Origin: JAQBQH01 sp035607415
Lineage (GTDB): Bacteria > Myxococcota_A > Polyangia > Palsa-1104
DNA: 64,000 nt
Direction: 5' to 3'
NCBI GenBank assembly: GCA_035607415.1
Contig: DATNAQ010000096.1
Location: 170,340-234,339, forward strand
The position numbers were made by a program, and so were the translations under genes. The stretch's first letter is position 1. Every line of letters starts with the position of its first letter. The notes below the pieces were generated by a model. That model made no database searches. It was not told where the DNA came from and saw nothing but the letters and a program-made list of their open reading frames with translations. Below, in pieces: positions 55,923 to 64,000 of the stretch.

Positions 55923-57281
55923 GTGCTCTCCCCCGACCTGGTCGCCCTCGGCCTGGCGTTCGTGGTCGCCCTCGTCGCCTTCGCCGTGCTGCGCGGCGAC
56001 CGACCGCTCGCCGTCGCCTTTGCCACGCTGTTCCGCCTCGCCGCCACAGGCGCGGTCTTCCTCCGCTATGCCGCCATCGCCATCGGCAAAAAGCTGCGCG
56101 GCGAGCGCGACATCGGCCCCGGCCTCGTGCGTCTCGCCTTCGAAGAGCTCGGTCCGACCTATCTGAAGCTCGGCCAGATCATCGGCTCTTCACACGGGTT
56201 GTTCCCCGATGCCTACTGCCGCGAGTTCCAGAAGACGCTCGATCGCGTCAAGCCCTTCGCCTACGCCGACGTCGAGCGCACGCTCACCGTCGAGCTGCGC
56301 GCCCGCCCCGACAAATTGTTCGCCGAGCTCGACCCGGCGCCGCTCGCCTCGGCGTCCATCGCGCAGGTCCACGCCGCGCGCCTCCACGACGGACGCCGCG
56401 TCGTGGTCAAGATCCAGCGCCCGCACATCGAGCGTCGCGTCATCGCCGACATGCGCATCCTGCGCTTCATCGCGCAGGTCATCTCGCTCGTGCCCACCGT
56501 CGAGCTCGCCAACCCCGTCGGCATCATCGAGGACTTCGGCTCGACGCTGCGCGAGGAGCTCGACTTTCTGCGCGAAGCGGCGAACATGGACGAGTTCAAC
56601 CGCATCATGGAGGAGCTCGGCCACGGCGACGTGCGCGCCCCGCGCATCATCCACGAGCTCACTACGTCGCGCATCATCACCATGGAGCGCTTCTACGGCG
56701 TCCGCGTCGACGACGTCGAGAAGGTGCGCGCCCGCGCCGAGGACACCGAAGCCAAGCTGGTCTACGGCCTGCGCTGCTGGTTCCAGTCGATGATCCTCTA
56801 CGGCTTCTTCCACGGCGACGTGCACGCCGGCAACCTCATGATGCTCGACGACGGCGCCCTCGGCTTCCTCGACTTCGGGATCATCGGCCGCTTCGATCAG
56901 AAGACGCGCCGCCAGATCGCCGAGTACATCGTCGCCTTCGCGCTCGGCGACTTCAAAACCCTCGGCCGCGTGCTCATGTCGATGGGCGCGGTCTCGTCGG
57001 GCGTCGACATCGACGCCATGGCCAAGGACCTCGAGAAGGCCTACGCGCCCATCCTCACCACCAGCTTCGGCGACCTCAACTACGGCTCGGTGCTGCCCGA
57101 CATCCTGCGCGCCTCGGTCAAGCATCGCATGCGCCTGCCGCGCGAGTTCATCCTGGTGACCAAGCAGATGCTCTACTTCGATCGCTACGCCAAGCTGCTC
57201 GCCCCGAAGCTCAACATCTTCTCGGATCCCCGATTGGTTTCGGCCATTTCTGAAGACGTCATGCGCGTACGTATGTCGTGA
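55923..57281 (+). CDS. ABC1/UbiB (AarF) atypical kinase
   Basis: 452 residues from GTG 55923. N-terminal membrane helix (LVALGLAFVVALVAFAVL). Family motifs: LGPTYLKLGQIIGSS (KxGQ), ASASIAQVHAARL (Ala-rich loop), VVVKIQRPHIERRV, FFHGDVHAGNLMML and LDFGIIGR. UbiB members help quinone synthesis or lipid homeostasis and have weak ATPase activity. The C-terminal membrane hairpin typical of UbiB is not clear. Confidence 0.9.
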   Translation: MLSPDLVALGLAFVVALVAFAVLRGDRPLAVAFATLFRLAATGAVFLRYAAIAIGKKLRGERDIGPGLVRLAFEELGPTYLKLGQIIGSSHGLFPDAYCREFQKTLDRVKPFAYADVERTLTVELRARPDKLFAELDPAPLASASIAQVHAARLHDGRRVVVKIQRPHIERRVIADMRILRFIAQVISLVPTVELANPVGIIEDFGSTLREELDFLREAANMDEFNRIMEELGHGDVRAPRIIHELTTSRIITMERFYGVRVDDVEKVRARAEDTEAKLVYGLRCWFQSMILYGFFHGDVHAGNLMMLDDGALGFLDFGIIGRFDQKTRRQIAEYIVAFALGDFKTLGRVLMSMGAVSSGVDIDAMAKDLEKAYAPILTTSFGDLNYGSVLPDILRASVKHRMRLPREFILVTKQMLYFDRYAKLLAPKLNIFSDPRLVSAISEDVMRVRMS

Positions 57282-57311
57282 CGGCCCGCGCACGGGAATC
57301 GCCGGAATTGT

Positions 57312-57373
57312 AACGACCGCTGCTAGACGGGTCGTTGTGCGCCCTGCTACGTTAGAGGCAAGGGCGGCTTTTT
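57312..57373 (+). terminator. Hairpins downstream of the UbiB gene
   Basis: AACGACC (57312-57318) pairs with GGTCGTT (57330-57336), and CGCCCT (57340-57345) pairs with AGGGCG (57361-57366), which is followed by GCTTTTTG. The second, with its T run, looks like an intrinsic terminator or an attenuator before the PilZ gene at 57390. Confidence 0.45.
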
Positions 57374-57389
57374 GCGGGGGTTGGCGAAG

Positions 57390-57953
57390 ATGCGCAGTAT
57401 CTCGGTGCAATTTGCCTCGGGTCGGGAAGTCCTCAACAGTTACTGGGGCTTCCTGAAAAACGGCGGACTCGTTCTCGCCGACCCCACCGATCTATCCGAA
57501 GGCGACAACGTCGTCCTCGACGTCAAGATCAAGTCGCTCAAGACGACGTACAAGTTGGCCGCGCGCGTCGTCAAGCGCGCCCCCGACGGCAATCGCGCCT
57601 TCGTCGCCTTCGACGAGGGCCAGGAGCAGGACGTGATGCTCAACGCCGCCTGGGCCGACTCGCACGAGGTGCCGCAGCGCAAGCACCGCCGCTATCCGAC
57701 GGGCAACAAGGTCCTCTACAACCAGGCGGGCCAGCCGTCGTCGACGCACGCGGGGCAGATCCTCGACGTCAGCCCCGGCGGCTGCCGTCTGCGCGGGCCG
57801 CACCTCTATCCGGTCGGCGCGCGCGTGCGCGTCATCGCGCTCGGGATCGAGCTCGACGGGCAGGTGCGCTGGACCGCGGGCGGGCGCGAGATGGGGATCG
57901 AGTTCCAGAAGCCGGCGCTGGTGGTGCAGGCGCTCCTCGACGACGCGCGCTGA
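57390..57953 (+). CDS. Two-domain PilZ protein
   Basis: 187 residues from ATG 57390; an upstream in-frame TTG at 57372 adds six residues. The first half has a YcgR-like N-terminal fold (SYWGFLKNGGLVLADPTDL ... YKLAARVVKRA). The second is a PilZ domain with RKHRR (RxxxR) and DVSPGG (DxSxxG), so it should bind c-di-GMP. It is the third PilZ protein of the window. The 3' end overlaps the convergent DUF1905 gene. Confidence 0.85.
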   Translation: MRSISVQFASGREVLNSYWGFLKNGGLVLADPTDLSEGDNVVLDVKIKSLKTTYKLAARVVKRAPDGNRAFVAFDEGQEQDVMLNAAWADSHEVPQRKHRRYPTGNKVLYNQAGQPSSTHAGQILDVSPGGCRLRGPHLYPVGARVRVIALGIELDGQVRWTAGGREMGIEFQKPALVVQALLDDAR

Positions 57954-58242
57954 CCACGAGCTCGACGAGATCGCCGATCGCGACGCCGGCGCGCTTGCGC
58001 AGCGCCTGGTCGATGATGAGAAAGTGGCGGCCCCAGCGCTTGCCGATCCATCCTTCGAACGGCGTGCCGTCGAGGGTGCCCTCGACGAGGTGCGCCTCTT
58101 GGGGCTTGCGCGAGTAGGGCGCGTCGACGAGCACCGGCTTGGTGCCGAGCGCGCGCTCGGGCGCAAACGGCACCAGCACGGCGGCGATGTTCTTGTGGCC
58201 CATGATGAGCTCGGCCTCGAAGCGCACCTTCTTCGCCATCAT
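57832..58242 (-). CDS. DUF1905 protein with basic C-terminal tail
   Basis: 136 residues. ATG 58242 overlaps the ArsR stop (ATGA). The first 95 residues match DUF1905 (KVRFEAELIMGHKNIAAVLVP, WGRHFLIIDQALRKRAGV). The last 41 are Arg-Ala-Pro low complexity and lie antisense to the PilZ gene, 122 bases of overlap. The tail is probably a read-through of an eroded stop and may not matter. Confidence 0.78.
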   Translation of the reverse strand: MMAKKVRFEAELIMGHKNIAAVLVPFAPERALGTKPVLVDAPYSRKPQEAHLVEGTLDGTPFEGWIGKRWGRHFLIIDQALRKRAGVAIGDLVELVVSARRRGAPAPPAPASGTRSPSRARPRSSAPARRARSRAR

Positions 58243-58538
58243 CCACCCTTCTTGTCGAACCAGCCCAGCCAATCGCGCAAGAGGTGAATCTTGCCGCGAT
58301 CGACGCGATACACGCGCTCGCGCCCGCGCCGCTCGGCGGTGACGAGGCCCGCGTCCTCGAGCACCTTCAAGTGGCGGCTGATGGTCGGCCACGCCACGTG
58401 GAACCGTCCGGCGATGTCGCCCGCGGTCATGCCGTCGCGAAAGTGCACGGTCATGAGGATCTGCCGCCGCGACGCGTGCGCGAGCGCGGCGCAGATCGCC
58501 TCGATCTCTTCGAGCCGCTTGCGCGCGTCGCTCGACAT
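58239..58538 (-). CDS. ArsR-type transcriptional repressor
   Basis: 99 residues. Winged helix with IEAICAALAHASRRQILMTV, the recognition segment VAWPTISRHLKVLEDAGLV and wing RRGRERVYRV, typical of the ArsR/SdpR group. No metal-binding Cys motif is seen. It is the third gene of a four-gene minus-strand operon; the likely target is the double palindrome at 59444-59495 in front of the first gene. Confidence 0.88.
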   Translation of the reverse strand: MSSDARKRLEEIEAICAALAHASRRQILMTVHFRDGMTAGDIAGRFHVAWPTISRHLKVLEDAGLVTAERRGRERVYRVDRGKIHLLRDWLGWFDKKGG

Positions 58539-58596
58539 CAGTGCGCCTGCCCGGCGCACCGATGCCAGACCGTCGATCGGCGGGCCCGACCGGCCT

Positions 58597-58636
58597 CGCT
58601 CACGTTTGCTCGCTCCGCTCGCTCACTACGTGAGCG
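58597..58636 (-). other. Hairpin between the barrel-protein and ArsR genes
   Basis: CGCTCACG (58597-58604) and CGTGAGCG (58629-58636) are perfect inverted repeats with a 24-base loop; the right arm overlaps the last codons of the upstream gene. It could lower read-through or stabilise the upstream message. Confidence 0.4.
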
Positions 58637-58961
58637 GCTCCAGCTGCGCGATGGCGATGGGCGACTGCGTGCCGTTGTAGCCTTCCATGATGTTGCCCAT
58701 CGGCTCCCAGACCGCCATCACCTCGGGCAGCTCGTGCGCGACGCGCGGCGCGTCCTCGTCGATCCACGAGTAGAGCTCGATGAAGTAGGTGCGTCCCGTG
58801 CGGTGGTCGTGGGCCTGCCAGATCTTGGCCGGCTCGTCGGTGGTGAGCCCCGCCTTGTGCAGGACCGGCCAATGCTTCTGGACCAGCTCGCCGAGCTCCT
58901 TCTCCTTGCCCTTCTTCGGCATGTACGTCACGTGCGTCAGCACCGGTCTCTTCGTCGCCAT
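58626..58961 (-). CDS. Dimeric alpha-beta barrel protein (monooxygenase-like)
   Basis: 111 residues from ATG 58961, which has AAGGAG nine bases upstream. Pattern VLTHVTYMPKKGKEKELGEL, YFIELYSWIDEDA and PEVMAVWEPMGNIME fits the ABM/NIPSNAP-like ferredoxin fold, but no family is certain. Second gene of the ArsR operon, 14 bases after the VOC gene. Confidence 0.72.
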   Translation of the reverse strand: MATKRPVLTHVTYMPKKGKEKELGELVQKHWPVLHKAGLTTDEPAKIWQAHDHRTGRTYFIELYSWIDEDAPRVAHELPEVMAVWEPMGNIMEGYNGTQSPIAIAQLEPLT

Positions 58962-58975
58962 GATCTTGTTCTCCT

Positions 58976-59434
58976 TCACTTCGTCGGGTACAGCTTTTCG
59001 GCGCCCTGGTTGTATTCGTCGGTGTCGCTCGGCTTCTCGCCCTGCGCCGAGAGCGACCAGCGGTGGCCGAACGGATCTTCTGCGATGCCGTAGACGTCGC
59101 CCCAGAACTGTTTGTCGAGCGGCAGGATCACCTTGGCGCCGGCGGCGACGAGCCCCTTCCACGTGGCTTGCACGTCGCTGCAGTTGAGGTGCACGGTGAT
59201 GGGCGAGCCGCCGAGCGACTTCGGATCGCGCGCCTTGCCGCCGTTGCGCTCGGGAAAGTCGTCGACGAGGAAGAGGACGCCGCCGTTCACCTCGAGGGCG
59301 GCGTGCATGATCTTCTTGCCGTCGGGCGTCGCGTGGGTGCCGAGGTCCTTGGCGCCGAACGCGCGCTTGTAGAAGTCGATGGCGCCGCGCGCGTCGGCGA
59401 CCACGAGCTCGGGAATCAGCTTGACGTTTTCCAT
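58976..59434 (-). CDS. VOC (PhnB/glyoxalase-like) protein
   Basis: 152 residues. VOC pattern: MENVKLIPELVVADARGAI, DFYKRAFGAKDL, ALEVNGGVLFLVDD and the end DPFGHRWSLS. PhnB-type members often act in antibiotic resistance or modification. First gene of the operon with the double operator in its promoter, so it is likely induced by a ligand of the ArsR repressor. Confidence 0.88.
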   Translation of the reverse strand: MENVKLIPELVVADARGAIDFYKRAFGAKDLGTHATPDGKKIMHAALEVNGGVLFLVDDFPERNGGKARDPKSLGGSPITVHLNCSDVQATWKGLVAAGAKVILPLDKQFWGDVYGIAEDPFGHRWSLSAQGEKPSDTDEYNQGAEKLYPTK

Positions 59435-59440
59435 GTCCGA

Positions 59441-59470
59441 TACTTAGCCGAATCGCTAATTATCGGTCAA
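59441..59470 (-). promoter_or_regulatory. Promoter of the VOC-ArsR operon
   Basis: On the minus strand TTGACC (59470-59465) and TAAGTA (59446-59441) are 18 bases apart. The start codon at 59434 follows almost at once, so the message would have little or no leader. The operator half at 59444-59459 covers the spacer and -10. Confidence 0.5.
59444..59459. promoter_or_regulatory. Operator palindrome 1 (TTAGC-N6-GCTAA)
   Basis: TTAGCCGAATCGCTAA, 5-bp arms around six bases, inside the operon promoter. Partner of the site at 59480-59495, 36 bases away. Confidence 0.55.
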
Positions 59471-59479
59471 GCTGAATAA

Positions 59480-59495
59480 TTAGCGAAGAAGCTAA
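59480..59495. promoter_or_regulatory. Operator palindrome 2 (TTAGC-N6-GCTAA)
   Basis: TTAGCGAAGAAGCTAA, same arms and spacing as site 1. CGCTAATTAT and ATAATTAGCG, partly overlapping both sites, form a further 10-bp inverted repeat around 12 bases. Confidence 0.55.
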
Positions 59496-59503
59496 ATGTA
59501 AAT

Positions 59504-62044
59504 TTAGAGCAAGAGAAGCGAGAGCTTGACCAGGAAGAGGTCGGTGCCGGGGCCGTTTTCGAAGCGCGTGAATGAGGGGCGCCCGAAGCCCTCGAGCACC
59601 GGGTCGTACGTGGTCTGTCCCTGCGCGTGGGTGTAGACGCCGAGGATCGTCGAGCCGGGCAGGAACTCCCAGCGCAAGACCAGGTTCACGTTGATCGCGC
59701 CGTCGCGGAAGTCGGGCGCGTCGCCGGCCGGCATCGACGTCGGCACGAACGCGCTGAACGGCAGCTCCGAGCCCTTGCCGCGCGCGATGCCGGCGGTGGT
59801 CTGGCCGTAGTGGCCGCCGGCGAGGAAGAGCTGCGCGTAGGCCTGCAGCGTCAGCGTCGGCGTGAAGGTATACGTGCCGCGCAAGGTGACGTCGAGCTCG
59901 CGCGAGTCGAGATCGGCGAAGAAGTAGGTGTGGGTGCCGTTGCCGTTGTCGTGCGTGTCGTACCAGCGCGGATCGCCGAAGGTCCAGTTGCCGTGCGGCA
60001 GGATGTCGAGCTCGACGGCGGGCGTGGGGCGCAGCGCGATCATCGTCTGCACGTCGGCCATGCGCCCGTGCAGGCGCCGCTCGACGGCGCCGTTGGTCTG
60101 GAACCAGATGCGCTTGCGCGGATCGGTCTTGGCGTACCAGTAGGCCGACCAGCCGCCGACGCGCGGGACCGCGGTGCCGTCGCGCGCCTCGCGGATGTCC
60201 CAGAAGTCGAACTGGTGATCGATCTCGAAGTAGATGTTCCAGAAGTTCTTGAACGTCAGGTTCGCGCCGACCCAGTACACGTTGGCCAGCAGGTGCTGGA
60301 AGGCCCAGTCGGTGCGGATGAGCGCCGAGGCCTGGACGTCGCCCTGCAGGATCACCGACGTCGGCTTGATGATGCGGTAGTGCAGCGTCGGGTGGAAGTT
60401 GTGGATGTTGCCGATCTGGTTGAAGCCCATGTCGTTGTTGTCGAAGCCGGGCGACATGCCGACGTACTGCAGCTCGCCGGTCCACTTGCCGTTGAACTTG
60501 CCGGCGTCGAGCGCCATGCCGACGCCGGTGGTGCCGGCGCCGACGACGGTGCCGTCGGGGATGGTGCGATTCGGGCCGTTGGCGAGCGCGGTCAGGCCGA
60601 CCTGGCCGAGCGCGCCCCAGTCGCCGTCGGCGGTGCGCATGTTGAAGTCGACGGCGGCGGAGTAGCCGTCGCGCGTGCAGCGGCCGCGCGCCGAGGGAAC
60701 GTCGCCGTCGGGGCAGTAGTCGTCCGCGCGCGCTGCCTCGACGCCGGGCGTCTCGAAGCGGTTGACCGCGGTGGCCATGAGGCCCACGTACGAGCGGGCG
60801 AGGATGTCGCGCTTGAGGCGGAGCACCGCGTAGTTCGCCATCGGCTCGGTCGACAGCCGCACCGGGCGGTCGGGCGAGTCGAAGCGCACCGCCGTCGTCG
60901 TCTGCTCGGCAGTGACGGCGTCGAGCACGCCGATGGTCAGGCGCGGCGCGATCAGCCCCGAGAGCTTGGCAGCGGCGTAGATGCGTCCCGGCTGCTGCGG
61001 CTCGAGCCCCGTATAGTTGGTGCTGTCGGGCGGCGGCGCCGCGTGGCCGATGCGGCGCGAGTAAAAGAGGTTGAGCGGCGTGGCGAAGATGTCGACGCCC
61101 TCGAGAAAGAAGGGGCGCTTCTCGGGAAAGAAGACCTCGAAGGTGTTGAGGTTGAGCACGACCTGATCGGCCTCGACCTGTCCGAAGTCGGGGTTGATGG
61201 TCGCGTCGAGCGTGAGCGCGGGCGTGATGCCGAGCTTGAGATCGGCGCCGATGTTGCCGTAGAGCTCCGTGCCGTTGAGGATGGCCGGATCCTGGTTGTA
61301 GCGGAGGTACACGCCGGCGGCGAGGTAGGGCACGATCTGGAAGAGCCGCGCCGCGTGCAGGCCGGCGAGCCCGTCGAGCGTGCCGTAGTACGAGACCTCG
61401 CCGCGCGCCGAGCGCGGAATGTAGGCCCACTCGTCGACCTCCTGCCGTCGCTGGAGGTAGCGGCGCACTTGCAGGCCGAACTCGGTGCGCCCGCCTTCGT
61501 AGCGCAGCGTCTTGAGCGGGATCTCGAGCTCGGCGGTCCAGCCTTGCGCGTCGCGGTGCGTGGCGCCGAGCCACAGGCCGTCCCAGTCGGCGGAGTAGTC
61601 GGTGTCGTTGAACTTCACCGCGTCTTGCAGCACGCCCGACACGTTGACGCCGAACATGTAGGCGGTGGTGCGATCGTTCTTCGAGCTGATGTCGATCTCG
61701 ATCTTGTCGGCGTCGGTGTCGCGATCGCGACGCGTGAGCCGCTCGACGATGCCCTGCGGATCGGTGTCCCACGCGCGCACGCCGATGTAGAGCGCGCGAT
61801 CGTCGTATGCGATGTAGAGCTCGGTGCGCTGCGACGGCGTCTTGCCTTCGTCGGGGAAGTTCTGCGTGAAGCGCGGGTCGGGGCGGACCCGCTTCCAGGT
61901 CTCGTCGTCGAGCTTGCCGTCGATGGTGGGCGGAACGGTGGTGCGAACGGCGCGCAGGTGCTTGAGGCGATCGTCGCCGCTGCGCTGCGCAAACGCGTGC
62001 AAGGCCGTCAGCATGACGACGGCAATGGCCAGCGCGCGCGACAT
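59504..62044 (-). CDS. DUF5916-type outer-membrane protein with CBM9-like domain
   Basis: 846 residues. ATG 62044 opens a signal peptide (MSRALAIAVVMLTALHAFA). The N-terminal beta-sandwich (about 40-240) is CBM9-like: PPTIDGKLDDETWKRV, RTELYIAYDDRALYIGVRA, IEIDISSKNDRT. The rest is a beta barrel with the DUF5916 marks VVLNLNTFEVFFPEKRPFF, LEGVDIF and IYAAAKLSG. Probably surface-exposed and involved in carbohydrate handling or predation; no direct evidence. Confidence 0.88.
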   Translation of the reverse strand: MSRALAIAVVMLTALHAFAQRSGDDRLKHLRAVRTTVPPTIDGKLDDETWKRVRPDPRFTQNFPDEGKTPSQRTELYIAYDDRALYIGVRAWDTDPQGIVERLTRRDRDTDADKIEIDISSKNDRTTAYMFGVNVSGVLQDAVKFNDTDYSADWDGLWLGATHRDAQGWTAELEIPLKTLRYEGGRTEFGLQVRRYLQRRQEVDEWAYIPRSARGEVSYYGTLDGLAGLHAARLFQIVPYLAAGVYLRYNQDPAILNGTELYGNIGADLKLGITPALTLDATINPDFGQVEADQVVLNLNTFEVFFPEKRPFFLEGVDIFATPLNLFYSRRIGHAAPPPDSTNYTGLEPQQPGRIYAAAKLSGLIAPRLTIGVLDAVTAEQTTTAVRFDSPDRPVRLSTEPMANYAVLRLKRDILARSYVGLMATAVNRFETPGVEAARADDYCPDGDVPSARGRCTRDGYSAAVDFNMRTADGDWGALGQVGLTALANGPNRTIPDGTVVGAGTTGVGMALDAGKFNGKWTGELQYVGMSPGFDNNDMGFNQIGNIHNFHPTLHYRIIKPTSVILQGDVQASALIRTDWAFQHLLANVYWVGANLTFKNFWNIYFEIDHQFDFWDIREARDGTAVPRVGGWSAYWYAKTDPRKRIWFQTNGAVERRLHGRMADVQTMIALRPTPAVELDILPHGNWTFGDPRWYDTHDNGNGTHTYFFADLDSRELDVTLRGTYTFTPTLTLQAYAQLFLAGGHYGQTTAGIARGKGSELPFSAFVPTSMPAGDAPDFRDGAINVNLVLRWEFLPGSTILGVYTHAQGQTTYDPVLEGFGRPSFTRFENGPGTDLFLVKLSLLLL

Positions 62045-62130
62045 CGCAATCCTACAATGTCGCGGCGCGGGGATTTGTTTCAAGAAATCGGAAAAATCTA
62101 CGCGGGGCGTGAAGCGGGAAGGCGAGGGTG

Positions 62131-64000
<1,870 letters not shown>

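Overview
The window is chromosomal DNA of very high GC content from a bacterium that is most likely a myxobacterium (phylum Myxococcota, Polyangia-like). This placement is inferred from gene style. Supporting features are a Ser/Thr protein kinase with PEGA-like repeats, many lipoproteins with Gly/Ser-rich linkers and Asp-Met motifs, several two-component proteins, PilZ proteins, an M61 peptidase and a membrane pyrophosphatase. Nothing looks like a phage, plasmid, CRISPR array, rRNA or tRNA. The GC is so high that both strands are full of long spurious open frames; genes were chosen by recognisable motifs, start signals and neighbour fit.

Layout. 1-2281: end of a TPR protein and a propeller lipoprotein with a heme-type CxxCH motif. 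2401-6891: a signalling block on the minus strand (FliA-like sigma factor, PilZ, REC-EAL, PAS histidine kinase), a second PilZ protein and a lipoprotein. 6942-22475: an NtrC-type regulator followed by a large phosphate island: Pit transporter plus DUF47 partner, PhoR, PhoB copy 1, OprP/O-like porin, PstS-PstC-PstA-PstB-PhoU, PhoB copy 2, a metallophosphoesterase, a GT21 glycosyltransferase and PhoB copy 3. Pho-box-like 7-4-7 direct repeats precede the pit and pst units. 22502-27036: lipoproteins, including a tandem duplicate pair. 27106-31540: PEGA kinase, hybrid histidine kinase, small HTH protein with its own likely operator, VOC protein. 31566-41433: lipoproteins, MBL hydrolase, amidohydrolase, dicarboxylate symporter, P-loop kinase-like protein, histidine phosphatase.

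41434-49657 contains two palindromic elements, each with 28-bp arms and each between convergent genes. It also holds a CcmI-like lipoprotein, a ferredoxin reductase-like protein, a polytopic membrane protein, an M61 peptidase and an OmpA-type outer-membrane protein. 49755-57953: acetyl-CoA synthetase, Smr protein, a DUF255 protein without its cysteines, patatin, UbiB/AarF kinase and a PilZ protein. 57832-59434: a four-gene minus-strand operon (VOC, dimeric-barrel protein, ArsR, DUF1905) with a double palindromic operator in its promoter. 59504 to the end: a DUF5916-type outer-membrane protein and most of a membrane pyrophosphatase that runs off the right edge.

The most interesting unit is the phosphate island. 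It appears to combine uptake and sensing with three PhoB-type regulators and a metallophosphoesterase-glycosyltransferase pair. That pair could remodel lipids under phosphate starvation, which is a hypothesis and not something the sequence proves.
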